A program made the translations under genes and the position numbers. The notes under the pieces are model-generated. The model searched no databases. It was not told the DNA's origin and worked only from the letters and a program-made list of their open reading frames with translations. DNA of 64,000 bases from Roseivirga sp. E12. Its GTDB lineage: Bacteria > Bacteroidota > Bacteroidia > Cytophagales > Cyclobacteriaceae. Where the stretch lies: the NCBI RefSeq assembly GCF_017592825.1, contig NZ_JAGFMD010000005.1, positions 124,001-188,000 on the forward strand, given 5' to 3'. Position 1 is the first letter of the stretch, and each line of letters opens with the position of its first letter. Positions 1 to 8,217 of the stretch are shown one piece after another.

Positions 1-92
1 TGGATTTATTCTTCCCAATCGGGACTGAAATCAATGTACAAAAAGGTCAAAAGACCAAGGGCGGAGAAACAGTTATTGCAACGCTAGAGTAG
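1..92 (+). CDS. psd: Phosphatidylserine decarboxylase, C-terminal end (partial)
   Basis: Only the last 29 codons are in the window, read in the frame starting at base 3 and ending with TAG at 90-92. The peptide contains DLFFPIGTEI followed by KGGETVIATLE. This resembles the conserved C-terminal tail of the small Psd family, where a 'D-L-F-L-P' strand precedes a glycine-rich KGGETVIA segment. Psd decarboxylates phosphatidylserine to phosphatidylethanolamine at the inner membrane. The pyruvoyl-forming serine lies upstream, outside the window, so activity cannot be judged. The stop codon overlaps the 3' end of the convergent msrC gene by 9 bp. Confidence 0.7.
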   Translation, partial: DLFFPIGTEINVQKGQKTKGGETVIATLE

Positions 93-566
93 GTTCTCAA
101 TAATTCGCATCAGGCCTTCAAGGCATTCTCTATCCACATCATCAAAATCATTCAATTGATCTGAGTCTACATCGAGAATTAGGGCTACTTCTGAATTCTT
201 AAAAGCTGGAAGTACAATCTCCGACTTAGAATCCGAGCTGCAGGCAATATGTCCTGGAAACTCATCAACATTTTGGACAACCAAAGTTTTGCCTTCAGCC
301 CAAGTGGTACCACAAACACCACGACCTTTTGCTATACGAGTGCATGCAATTGGCCCTTGAAATGGCCCTAAGACTAATTCATCATTCTTTACGATGTAAA
401 ACCCTACCCAAAAATATCCCATGCCGAATTTCAAGGCAGAAGCAATATTGGCCAGGTTGGCAACTAAATCAGTCTCTCCTGTAACCAATGCCTCAATTTG
501 AGGGATCAACGATTTATATCTTTCCGCCTTCGTAGCGCTGTCTTCAATGAATAATTCTTCAGCCAT
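84..566 (-). CDS. msrC: Free methionine-(R)-sulfoxide reductase (GAF domain)
   Basis: This 160-residue protein is a single GAF domain of the fRMsr/YebR family, which reduces free methionine-(R)-sulfoxide in the cytoplasm using thioredoxin. The three redox cysteines are C75 (in ACTRI), C85 (in GVCGT) and C109 (in HIACSS). Their spacing is the same as in the E. coli enzyme (84, 94, 118). The GFYIV and LGPFQGP segments are also family signatures. It lies 17 bp downstream of ribD on the same strand, so co-transcription is likely, and its 3' end overlaps the psd stop by 9 bp. A signalling GAF protein is unlikely because all three cysteines are kept. Confidence 0.9.
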   Translation of the reverse strand: MAEELFIEDSATKAERYKSLIPQIEALVTGETDLVANLANIASALKFGMGYFWVGFYIVKNDELVLGPFQGPIACTRIAKGRGVCGTTWAEGKTLVVQNVDEFPGHIACSSDSKSEIVLPAFKNSEVALILDVDSDQLNDFDDVDRECLEGLMRIIENLL

Positions 567-583
567 AAGTTCTACTAACTACT

Positions 584-1627
584 TTATAAAATAGATGGTT
601 CCGGATTTAAGTAAATGCTCAAATTGTCATTGCCTATCTGCAATGAATCCAGCATTTGACCTTCAACAATCGGAGCGGCAATTCCTTTCTCAAATTCCAT
701 ATTAGCCGTAAAGATTCTGGCTTCGTCCCAGAGTCCCTGTTCAATGAATGAACTCAAGAGTGCACTGCCTCCCTCTATGATAATAGACTGAATTTTACGA
801 TCGTATAGGTCTTTGAGAATAAAGGTCAGGTAATTCTCCTCCCCAACATTAATATACTCGAGATTGTGTGCGGACTGACTCTTTTGTGCATTATAAACCA
901 GTGTTCTTTGTTGACCATCGAATAGCTTTAGTTCGCTTGAGAGTGTCAGGTTCTTATCAATCACTACTCTCACGGGGTCATCACCATTCCAATTTCTGAC
1001 GTTGAGCTGGGGATCATCATATTGTGCTGTTCGAGTACCTACCATAATAGCATCTTCTTCTGCTCTCCATTGGTGCACCATATTTCTTGATGCCTCCCCG
1101 CTGATCCATTTAGAATCGTAATTTTCTCGAGCCACGAAACCGTCAGCAGTCTGTGCCCATTTCAAAATCACATAGGGTCTTTTCTTTTCAATAAAAGTGA
1201 AAAACCTGCGGTTCAAAGCTCTGGATTCTTCGGCCAAAAGACCATCACTGACATCTATACCGGCATCGATCATACGTGCTATTCCCTTTCCTCCAACCAG
1301 AGGATTGCTATCAACAGCACCAACGACCACACGTTTCACTCCTTTGCTTACCAATAGATCAGCACAAGGAGGAGTTTTGCCATGATGGGCGCATGGTTCT
1401 AAGGTAACATAGGCTGTAGCCTCTTTAAGCAACGATTGTTTCGATACATCATTTATTGCATTCACCTCCGCATGCCCCTCACCATATTTCCTGTGCCATC
1501 CTTCCCCTATAACCTGTTCCTCATGAACAATCACGCATCCGACCATGGGGTTTGGACTCACCTTGCCCCTGCCTAATTCGGCTAGTTCAAGTGCGCGTTG
1601 CATGAAGAAGGAATCCTGATCGCTCAT
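584..1627 (-). CDS. ribD: Bifunctional riboflavin biosynthesis deaminase/reductase RibD
   Basis: RibD catalyses the second and third steps of riboflavin synthesis: deamination of the diaminopyrimidine, then NADPH-dependent reduction of the ribosyl side chain. The N-terminal ~145 residues form the cytidine-deaminase-like domain, with the zinc site HAEVNA and PCAHHGKTPPCADLL. Residues ~150-347 are the reductase domain (RPYVILKWAQTADG, later IIIEGGSALLSSF). The length of 347 aa is slightly short of many RibDs but both domains look complete. The ATG at 1627 precedes the typical SFFMQRALELA start. It is divergent from prmC across about 50 bp, so the two probably share a promoter region. No FMN riboswitch is visible upstream. 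Confidence 0.95.
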   Translation of the reverse strand: MSDQDSFFMQRALELAELGRGKVSPNPMVGCVIVHEEQVIGEGWHRKYGEGHAEVNAINDVSKQSLLKEATAYVTLEPCAHHGKTPPCADLLVSKGVKRVVVGAVDSNPLVGGKGIARMIDAGIDVSDGLLAEESRALNRRFFTFIEKKRPYVILKWAQTADGFVARENYDSKWISGEASRNMVHQWRAEEDAIMVGTRTAQYDDPQLNVRNWNGDDPVRVVIDKNLTLSSELKLFDGQQRTLVYNAQKSQSAHNLEYINVGEENYLTFILKDLYDRKIQSIIIEGGSALLSSFIEQGLWDEARIFTANMEFEKGIAAPIVEGQMLDSLQIGNDNLSIYLNPEPSIL

Positions 1628-1677
1628 TGGAGTCGCAAGTTAGCCAAAGCCACTAATTATTTCACTTATTTTGTAGC

Positions 1678-2523
1678 ATGCCCTTAGTGAGACCAAAGGA
1701 AATATTTGTACGCATAAAAAGCACACTGACAGAGGTGTATGACGAACGTGAATCTACTGCTATTGCAAAAAACTATCTGGCCGATCGCTTCCACATAGAT
1801 AGCATCAAGTTAGCAATCAATAGTCCTTTTTCAATTGATGAGAGTCTTCTGACACATGATCTCAGGCGGTTAACCCATGGCACTCCTTATCAACACATTG
1901 TGGGCTTTACTGAGTTTTATGGGAGGAAATTTCTGACCAACCAGCATGCACTAATTCCGAGACCAGAGACTGAGGAGTTAGTCGATTGGATTGTTAGGGA
2001 GAATCAGATATCGTCACCTTCTATCTTGGACATAGGAACAGGTACAGGGTGTATACCTATTTCTCTAAAGGCTGAGATACCCAATGCCGAGTGCAGCGCA
2101 ATGGACATATCTGCAGGTGCTTTGGATTTGGCTGAAAAGAACGCTAAGAAAAATGAAGTTGATGTCTGCTTCTTGCAGGTGGATATTCTTAATGAAGCCT
2201 TAGAGTCCAATCGATACGACATTATCGTGAGCAACCCACCTTACATTCCCAATGCCGATCGTAATCAGATGCATATCAACGTTCTTGACCATGAACCTGA
2301 CATCGCTCTGTTTGTAGCGGATGAGACTCCATTGATTTTTTATCAGGTCATAGCTGAAAAATCCATTGATGCACTTAGAAAAGGTGGACATTTGTTTTTT
2401 GAAATTCATGAAAGCTTGGGGCAGCAAGTGATTGAATTGCTGGCTTCTTTCGGCTACTCAAAAATCGAACTAAGAAAGGACTTACAGGGGAAGGACAGAA
2501 TGATAAAAGCAATCCAATCATGA
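1678..2523 (+). CDS. prmC: Peptide chain release factor N5-glutamine methyltransferase PrmC (HemK)
   Basis: PrmC methylates the GGQ glutamine of release factors RF1/RF2 using S-adenosylmethionine. The 281-aa protein has the short helical N-terminal domain (~1-75), then a Rossmann methyltransferase domain with motif I DIGTGTGCIPI at ~118-128. The catalytic NPPY motif is at residues 186-189. The RPETEELV segment typical of PrmC is at ~95-102. The gene overlaps the next hydrolase gene by 4 bp (ATGA), indicating translational coupling. It is divergent from ribD. Confidence 0.95.
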   Translation: MPLVRPKEIFVRIKSTLTEVYDERESTAIAKNYLADRFHIDSIKLAINSPFSIDESLLTHDLRRLTHGTPYQHIVGFTEFYGRKFLTNQHALIPRPETEELVDWIVRENQISSPSILDIGTGTGCIPISLKAEIPNAECSAMDISAGALDLAEKNAKKNEVDVCFLQVDILNEALESNRYDIIVSNPPYIPNADRNQMHINVLDHEPDIALFVADETPLIFYQVIAEKSIDALRKGGHLFFEIHESLGQQVIELLASFGYSKIELRKDLQGKDRMIKAIQS

Positions 2524-3206
2524 AAAAACAACTAATTCTACTTCACGGTGCCTTGGGTTACAAAGGAGACTTCGATCCTATTGTACCGTTATTATCCGCA
2601 AACTTTGAAATCTTCAGCTTTAATTTTTCAGGCCATGGGCAACAGTCCTTTTCCGCTGATGGCTTCGGAATTGAAATATTTGCTCAGGAGTTGGAGGACT
2701 TCATTAAAAAAAACGGACTTGTCCGACCGTCAGTATTTGGATATAGCATGGGAGGTTATGTTGCCCTCTATCTGGCTACTATCAATAAGGAAGTCTTGGG
2801 TAAAATATTGACCCTTGGCACAAAGTTCGAATGGACACCGGAAAGTGCCCATCATGAAACCTCAAGAATGAACCCAGACGTAATGGCCGAAAAAATACCC
2901 GCGTATACGGTTGTGCTTCAGGCCGCTCATGGCAAGGGATGGAAAACATTAGTAGAACAAACCGCTGGTATGATGATAGAATTGGGCGAGTCGCCTCTAC
3001 TCACCAAGGATAGCCTTTCCTCAATCGAGATTCCTATCGGAATCAAGCGAGGAGAGAAAGACCATATGGTCAGCGAGGAAGAATCTCGTTTGGCAGCATC
3101 ACACATTCCTGGAGCAAAATTTTCAATTGTACCGGCAACTAAGCATCCAATCAATACTGTCAATCCATCCGTTCTTGCTAGGTTAATTAAGTCGGAACTG
3201 TCTTAA
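2520..3206 (+). CDS. Alpha/beta hydrolase
   Basis: A 228-aa cytoplasmic alpha/beta-hydrolase-fold protein. The oxyanion segment LLHGALGYKGD is near residues 7-17 and the nucleophile elbow GYSMGG contains S76. A late histidine in ATKHPIN (~206) is the likely catalytic base, and KRGEKDHMV supplies a candidate acid. There is no signal peptide. It overlaps prmC by 4 bp and probably shares its transcript. The family covers esterases, MenH-like lyases and dehalogenases. I cannot assign a substrate, and there are no menaquinone genes nearby to support MenH. Confidence 0.75.
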   Translation: MKKQLILLHGALGYKGDFDPIVPLLSANFEIFSFNFSGHGQQSFSADGFGIEIFAQELEDFIKKNGLVRPSVFGYSMGGYVALYLATINKEVLGKILTLGTKFEWTPESAHHETSRMNPDVMAEKIPAYTVVLQAAHGKGWKTLVEQTAGMMIELGESPLLTKDSLSSIEIPIGIKRGEKDHMVSEEESRLAASHIPGAKFSIVPATKHPINTVNPSVLARLIKSELS

Positions 3207-3229
3207 AACCAATAAAGAGAGGTAAGTTC

Positions 3230-3285
3230 TACTATTTTTTTAATAGAAATACTATTTATATAGTTTATCTACTATATTTATAGTA
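3230..3285. promoter_or_regulatory. Phased BlaI-type operator array
   Basis: The AT-rich 97-bp gap before the BlaI gene carries TACTAT three times, starting at 3230, 3250 and 3270, exactly 20 bp apart. The third copy is half of a perfect dyad, TACTATATTTATAGTA (3270-3285). The second is the same dyad with one mismatch, TACTATTTATATAGTT (3250-3265). The first has a poor right arm. Known BlaI/MecI repressors bind dyads containing TACA/TGTA-like half sites upstream of their own genes, so autoregulation of the downstream pair is the natural reading (inference). A 20-bp period would place dimers on one face of the helix. Confidence 0.65.
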
Positions 3286-3303
3286 ATACTTTATTGTACC
3301 CAT

Positions 3304-3669
3304 ATGAAAGAGCTTACAAAAGCAGAGGAAAAAATTATGCAATTGTTATGGAAGCTTGAAAAAGCTTTCACTCGTGAGATTGTCGACCAGTTTGAATCTG
3401 ATCCTCCAAGTTATACCACTGTAGCCACCGTTTTAACTGTTTTAGAACAAAAGGGATTTGTTGCGCATGAGATGCTTGGTAATAGCAAGCGTTTCTATCC
3501 ATTAGTCACCAAGGACAAGTACAGTGATTTTGCCATGTCTAGTGTAATGGGTAAATATTTTGAAGGCTCATTGAGCCGTATGGTCTCCTTTTTTGCTGAT
3601 CGTAAAAAGATGGACTTAAATGAACTCGATCAGATTATTAAGATTCTAGAAGACAAAAAGGATAAATAG
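3304..3669 (+). CDS. BlaI/MecI/CopY family transcriptional repressor
   Basis: A 121-aa winged-helix repressor of the BlaI/MecI family. The N-terminal domain has the family opening LTKAEEKIMQLLWKLEKAF and the recognition helix region PPSYTTVATVLTVLEQKGFV (~38-57). The C-terminal part (~80-121) is the dimerisation region. In this family, cleavage by the partner M56 membrane peptidase relieves repression. It is immediately followed by the M56 gene, with stop TAG and start ATG adjacent. Three phased TACTAT half sites precede it. No beta-lactamase is nearby, so the target regulon is probably other than lactamase. Confidence 0.92.
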   Translation: MKELTKAEEKIMQLLWKLEKAFTREIVDQFESDPPSYTTVATVLTVLEQKGFVAHEMLGNSKRFYPLVTKDKYSDFAMSSVMGKYFEGSLSRMVSFFADRKKMDLNELDQIIKILEDKKDK

Positions 3670-5382
3670 ATGATACAAGATCTACTGCTCTGGAGCCTTC
3701 AAGTGAGTTTACTTATTGTACTAATGTATGGTGCTTATTGGCTACTATTCAGAAAGAATACCTATTTCCAGCTTCGTAGGCTGACGGTACTTTTCTGCCT
3801 ATTGCTAGCCATACTCATTCCTTCCATGGAAATAGAAGTGCAACTGCCTTGGTCAAACCCAATAGAGAGGCAACTCGAATCCATTACATTCGAACCTGAT
3901 TTTCATTTGGAGACATCTGTTACAATATCTCCGCAAGCCGAAACCGAAGCGTTAGAGACTTCTCAGAAATTCAGTTGGCAGGAATTACTTCTTAACGCTT
4001 ATCTAATCGGTCTATGTATAGCAGCGGGCTTGTTCCTGCTTGAAATCATCAAACTGGCTAACTGGTACTACTTTGGTGCTCGGAGAACGGATATCCAAGA
4101 CAATGTCATTACTCACAAAGGCATAAAGTATCCTTTCTCTTTTTGGAAATGGATATTTATTCCACAAGAAACAGATTATGACCAAGACACTTGGGAAATT
4201 ATCGAAAAACACGAATCTGCCCACTTAAACCAGCACCACACATTGGACATGGTGCTTATCAATCTTATACAGTGCTTCTTTTGGTATAACCCAGTTATCT
4301 ATCTTATTCAAAGAGAACTAAAAGAGAATCATGAAGCCCTAGCCGATCGATCTGTATTGAACACTACTGACTTCAGGGTTTATGCCCAAGCTTTAGTCAG
4401 TGTAAGTATCAACTTCAGCGCTCTGAAGCTAGGACATTCATTCGCACTAATCTCCACTCTTTCAAAAAGAATTACAGCTATGCAAACTAAAAGAACCGCC
4501 ATGACAAAAACCCTTTCCAGTGTTATAATGATGACCTTAATAGTGGCTTGTTTGACTGTAGCAAATGTTTTAAAGAGTCAGGACCTAGCTCAAGTAACCT
4601 CACGGGAAGAGGCCTTAGAAATAGTCAAAAGAAGAAATAGCAGAAACATACCGTTCTTGATTTTTTCAGAATTAACGGATAAACATCAGAGAATTTTGGA
4701 TAGACTCAAAGCAGCATATCCTGAAAAAACCATCCTCTTTGCTTATAGCAAAAATCCACAGTCGTATGATTTTTTGGAAAGAAGACAACATAAACAAAAG
4801 GCTTTATACTTCGACAAACTTGATGACAACGAAAAAAGTGAGTTAATCGAGATTATAAAAAGTGACACCATGAAACTACTGTCGAATCGAATGCTCATAA
4901 ATGCTGAAACTAAGTACAAATTTTCCCCCATGGAGTTGATGCAAGAAATTGAGACTTCGATTAACTACAATGCAAATTACATAGCCTTTTATGAACCTTC
5001 TAAAGAAAAGTTAGAGGACAAAATCTATGATATATCGGAAGTTGATATAAAACCTGAGCCTATGGGAGGCATTGAAACATTCGTCAGAGCAATCGCTCTG
5101 GACATAGAGATTCCGAAGCAAATCAATAAAAGGGACATACCAGCATCCATTGACTTTGAAGTAGTTATTAATGGAGGGACATTATTGACGAATATTAAAC
5201 TATTGACTGAACTGAAAGGCTCTGACAAAAAGAATAAAGAAATGTATCTATTTTTCGGTCAAGTGCACGATATGATGCGAGCAAAAGTCAGAGAGTTCTA
5301 TGTCTGGAAGCGAGGTATAAAGGATGGCAAAGAAGTACGGGTTAGAACGACTATTGCCATTCCTACTAAGTATATGATGTGA
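3670..5382 (+). CDS. M56 family membrane metallopeptidase (BlaR1-like) with TonB-like C-terminal domain
   Basis: A 570-aa sensor-type protease, presumed partner of the adjacent BlaI repressor. Membrane segments are visible at ~5-25, ~36-52, ~110-128 and ~283-303. The cytoplasmic zinc-peptidase motif HESAH is at 181-185, with a further acidic helix ELKENHEALADR (~216-227). There is no penicillin-binding sensor domain. After the last membrane segment comes ~150 residues of unassigned periplasmic sequence. Then ~461-570 resembles a TonB C-terminal domain: PMGGIETFV, a strand DFEVVINGGTL, and a closing WKRGIKDGKEVRVRTT. Some Bacteroidota M56 proteins carry such a domain. The inducing signal is unknown. 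A terminator follows. Confidence 0.88.
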   Translation: MIQDLLLWSLQVSLLIVLMYGAYWLLFRKNTYFQLRRLTVLFCLLLAILIPSMEIEVQLPWSNPIERQLESITFEPDFHLETSVTISPQAETEALETSQKFSWQELLLNAYLIGLCIAAGLFLLEIIKLANWYYFGARRTDIQDNVITHKGIKYPFSFWKWIFIPQETDYDQDTWEIIEKHESAHLNQHHTLDMVLINLIQCFFWYNPVIYLIQRELKENHEALADRSVLNTTDFRVYAQALVSVSINFSALKLGHSFALISTLSKRITAMQTKRTAMTKTLSSVIMMTLIVACLTVANVLKSQDLAQVTSREEALEIVKRRNSRNIPFLIFSELTDKHQRILDRLKAAYPEKTILFAYSKNPQSYDFLERRQHKQKALYFDKLDDNEKSELIEIIKSDTMKLLSNRMLINAETKYKFSPMELMQEIETSINYNANYIAFYEPSKEKLEDKIYDISEVDIKPEPMGGIETFVRAIALDIEIPKQINKRDIPASIDFEVVINGGTLLTNIKLLTELKGSDKKNKEMYLFFGQVHDMMRAKVREFYVWKRGIKDGKEVRVRTTIAIPTKYMM

Positions 5383-5405
5383 TTATTTATCATAGACCTA
5401 GTACT

Positions 5406-5438
5406 GAGTCGGTTCATCTGAACTGACTCTTTTTATTT
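5406..5438 (+). terminator. Intrinsic terminator of the blaI-M56 operon
   Basis: GAGTCGGTTCA (5406-5416) pairs with TGAACTGACTC (5419-5429) around a 2-nt centre, with one wobble or mismatch. It is followed by TTTTTATTT. It starts 24 bp after the M56 stop and its tail runs into the last codons of the convergent gene ending at 5433. Confidence 0.75.
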
Positions 5439-6080
5439 GTAGATATCAGTTTCTACTGATTCTACTACCCAAAGTGGCTTTCGATTTGTCACTAGACTGA
5501 TCCTACCACTAATTTCCGCAGTTAATTCGATAGGTTCTAGGAGCATTTCATTCTGCCAATCGGTGTAGAAGCCTGTTGAGGAAAAGAAGGTATTTCTAGC
5601 AATTGGATGAATGCCAAATACCTGACCAGTAGATACCCACTTCTCAAACCTTCCTTCTTTGACAAAAATCCATTTTTGGTCATTGTAGAAAAGCACCGAA
5701 TCCATTTCGCGAGAAAACTCCTTGATTAAGTCAAGGACTTTGGAATTGAAGATATCAGCCAGCACATTTACTGCTTGGTGATTGTGATCCTTCAGGAAAA
5801 TATAGGCGGCATTGAGCAAATCGGTGGATTCAAAGCCTAATAATTGAACTGGTGATTGGACCTTAAGCTTTGGTTTTAGTGACTCAATCTCATCGAATCT
5901 GGCGACAACCACATCTATCTTTATACCCCATTGCAGTACTTCGTTTAGGGCTTTGGAAGTCACAACAACTGTGGGACTCCATTCTAATAGCAAGTCGACA
6001 AACTCAGCACTTAATGCAATAGGATCGTCTATTAATAAGGCTGGCTCTTGCTCGTCTCTGACAATATGATGTGATGACAT
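5433..6080 (-). CDS. Thiamin pyrophosphokinase-like protein, probably degenerate
   Basis: A 215-aa protein that opens like Bacteroidota thiamin pyrophosphokinases (MSSHHIVRDEQEPALLI) and keeps their overall layout, including LLEWSPTVVV and GIKIDVVVARFDE. The catalytic elements look eroded. The usual D-G-A/G region reads TSKALNEVL, the GDFD motif reads ARFDE, and the downstream D-K-T-D segment reads ESTDLLNA. Known TPK chemistry transfers pyrophosphate from ATP to thiamin and uses those acidic residues. This copy is therefore either inactive or altered (inference). It lies 3 bp downstream of the ROK kinase gene and close to the thiamin receptor locus. A functional paralogue could exist elsewhere. 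Confidence 0.6.
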   Translation of the reverse strand: MSSHHIVRDEQEPALLIDDPIALSAEFVDLLLEWSPTVVVTSKALNEVLQWGIKIDVVVARFDEIESLKPKLKVQSPVQLLGFESTDLLNAAYIFLKDHNHQAVNVLADIFNSKVLDLIKEFSREMDSVLFYNDQKWIFVKEGRFEKWVSTGQVFGIHPIARNTFFSSTGFYTDWQNEMLLEPIELTAEISGRISLVTNRKPLWVVESVETDIYK

Positions 6081-6083
6081 GAT

Positions 6084-7082
6084 CTAAACTGCTCGTGCTT
6101 GTTGTGGCACGCGGATAACTTCACTGTTTGCAATTTCGCTCCAAACGAGCGCACTTGCACCTAAAACAGCAGCATTTTTATCCATTAACTCAGACAGTCT
6201 AATACTTATCTTTCCCTTATATCCAGGGTAGAGGTATTCATTAAATGATTTCTTGGTGGCCTCAATCAAAATATCCCCAGCCTTGGCAAGGCCTCCAAAA
6301 AGAAATATAGACTCAGGGCTAGTTACGGCAGCGGCATCCGCCAATTTAAGACCCAACAAGTCAGAAGTGTATTCGTAAGCCTCTAATGCTACCGGATCTC
6401 CGGCAAGGGCCATCTCGGTAATTTTCTTAGCGGTCAATGACTCGTAGGTATATGCGCGTAAAGGTGTGTCTATATTATTTGTTGCCAACAATTTGAAGAC
6501 TGTCCTTATAATACCAGAAGCAGATGCGTAAGTTTCCAAACATCCTCTCTTACCGCAGTTGCATTCGCGCCCATCAGGATATACGTTGGTATGGCCTAGC
6601 TCACCTGCAAGACCATCATGTCCGTAAATTAATTTACCTCTTGTTACTAAGCCCGATCCAAGTCCCGTACCCAGAGTCACGACTATAAAGTCGTTCATGT
6701 CCTTTGCCCCTCCGAATACCTTTTCGCCAATAGCAGCTGCATTAGCATCATTGGTCAAAACCATTGGTAAATCGAAGTATTTGGTAAACATGTCGATGAA
6801 AGGCACAATACCTTTCCAATTCAGGTTTGGAGCGTGCTCGATGGTACCTTCGTAGTAATTTCCGTTAGGAGCACCAATACCTATTCCAATAATCTCGAAG
6901 GAATCATTGATACTGTCCAGCCCTTTGTTGATGGCTTGGCTTAAAGCCTCCAAGAAAGGCTCAATAGTCTCGTGTGTATAGGTCGGAATAGAACCCTCCA
7001 TAAGAACATTCCCATCTACATCCACCAATCCAAATTTGGTGAAGGTACCTCCAATATCTATCCCGATGGCGGTTTCTTTCAT
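6084..7082 (-). CDS. ROK family sugar kinase (glucokinase-like)
   Basis: ROK kinases phosphorylate glucose or related hexoses with ATP in the cytoplasm. The phosphate-binding motif GIDIGGTFTKFGLVD starts the protein. NDANAAAIGE carries the catalytic aspartate. The ROK zinc site CNCGKRGCLE follows the ELGH histidine. No DNA-binding N-terminal domain is present, so this is a kinase rather than a NagC-type regulator. I chose the ATG at 7082 because it directly precedes the conserved KETAIGIDIGG. An upstream ATG at 7091 and a GTG at 7106 are possible and would add 3 or 8 residues. It is 3 bp from the TPK-like gene and likely forms an operon with it. Confidence 0.88.
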   Translation of the reverse strand: MKETAIGIDIGGTFTKFGLVDVDGNVLMEGSIPTYTHETIEPFLEALSQAINKGLDSINDSFEIIGIGIGAPNGNYYEGTIEHAPNLNWKGIVPFIDMFTKYFDLPMVLTNDANAAAIGEKVFGGAKDMNDFIVVTLGTGLGSGLVTRGKLIYGHDGLAGELGHTNVYPDGRECNCGKRGCLETYASASGIIRTVFKLLATNNIDTPLRAYTYESLTAKKITEMALAGDPVALEAYEYTSDLLGLKLADAAAVTSPESIFLFGGLAKAGDILIEATKKSFNEYLYPGYKGKISIRLSELMDKNAAVLGASALVWSEIANSEVIRVPQQARAV

Positions 7083-7241
7083 TTTGCCCATTTTCGGTAG
7101 CAACACGAAATGTTGGTACCATTTGCTCTTTTATATTGCCAAATCAGCTCAGGAATGGCTAAAAGGCCATTAAATATGCATAATACCTCGACCTTTTTTA
7201 GTCCTTGTCTATGCTTTTCACTGTAAACGATTGCATAAAAA

Positions 7242-8135
7242 TTATGGGCGTTCGTTCTCGCTCAGCCATGCCATCACATTTCTAAGAAGAATTGCATTCC
7301 CTTCCGCACCATTTGTGTTCATTCCCACCTTCATTTTTTGAGCTCCAGCCAACTGGGTTGTGAACATGGCAGCTTCACCAAAAACGGCCACTCGACCTGA
7401 GCCATACTCTAGTAAAGCTCCTTGAAACCACCCACCAATCTTTCGCCTATTAGTATCTTCATTAAAGCGCCAAGCAGTGTCGGGCTCAAGAGAAAATGAT
7501 CCTTCAGGAAATCTCAAAAGCCCAGTGGCTTCCTCAGGAATTTCAAAGGCCTGACCAGTAAAACTCATTACATGATCGATTCCTTGTGTGATAGAATTAT
7601 TAAGTAGCGTCTGATCCGCTTTTGTCCATTCATCAAAGCCATTTTGACTTGGAAAACGAGCAAAACCATTGGTGAAATTGAAGCCAAAGGATTCAGCCAA
7701 CGTGGCTGCCGCACCACCGAAAGGCATATGATCGGCAATTAGAAACAGCCTTCCACCCCCTTTTACCCAATTATTTATGGATTGGATTTCGGCAAGTGAG
7801 TAGGCTGATGGGTTAGGTAGCACCCAGTTACCAATATTACTTTCGTGAATAGGGTTAGAAATGACTAAGACATTAATCTCTTTGAGCTTTTCATCGTTGA
7901 TTTCTCCACTCAATTCTGACATTTGAAAACCATCTTCAGACAGTAGCTTTCCAAATGAAGCATACCTCCCATCCAGGGTGTGAAAGTTATTATGTCCTGC
8001 ATCGATTGCCACTTTTAGGCCCTTTCCTTTAGCATAGAGTGGTTTTGATATTTCATGGTTAAAGTCTGGATCGCCCACCTGTTGGGCATAAGCCTGGATC
8101 GAAAGAAATAAGAGGAATAAGTAATAGTATTTCAT
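7242..8135 (-). CDS. Secreted DUF4350-like protein
   Basis: A 297-aa protein with a clear signal peptide (MKYYYLFLLFLSIQAYAQ). The body resembles DUF4350 / class-I-amidotransferase-like proteins: KVAIDAGHNNFHTLDG, VLVISNPIHESN, then WVKGGGRLFLIADHMPFGG and GRVAVFGEAAMFTTQ. The fold suggests a periplasmic ligand-binding or scaffolding role, but no reaction is known to me. It is separated from the TonB receptor gene by an intrinsic terminator, so it is probably an independent unit. A 135-bp gap separates it from the ROK gene. I see no specific link to thiamin beyond position. Confidence 0.65.
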   Translation of the reverse strand: MKYYYLFLLFLSIQAYAQQVGDPDFNHEISKPLYAKGKGLKVAIDAGHNNFHTLDGRYASFGKLLSEDGFQMSELSGEINDEKLKEINVLVISNPIHESNIGNWVLPNPSAYSLAEIQSINNWVKGGGRLFLIADHMPFGGAAATLAESFGFNFTNGFARFPSQNGFDEWTKADQTLLNNSITQGIDHVMSFTGQAFEIPEEATGLLRFPEGSFSLEPDTAWRFNEDTNRRKIGGWFQGALLEYGSGRVAVFGEAAMFTTQLAGAQKMKVGMNTNGAEGNAILLRNVMAWLSENERP

Positions 8136-8165
8136 TCAACTAATTTATTAGTTTATGGGAAAAAG

Positions 8166-8198
8166 AAAAAGGGATATCTACTTTCGACATCCCTTTTT
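8166..8198 (-). terminator. Intrinsic terminator of the thiamin TonB receptor gene
   Basis: AAAAAGGGAT (8166-8175) pairs with ATCCCTTTTT (8189-8198) around a 13-nt loop. On the minus strand it follows the receptor stop codon at 8218 by 20 bp and ends in a T-rich tail. Confidence 0.8.
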
Positions 8199-8217
8199 CC
8201 TAAACCTCTAAAATAGC

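Noticed and set aside
3304-5382. Beta-lactamase resistance locus
   Set aside because: The BlaI/M56 pair is present, but no beta-lactamase, PBP2a or penicillin-binding sensor domain is nearby.
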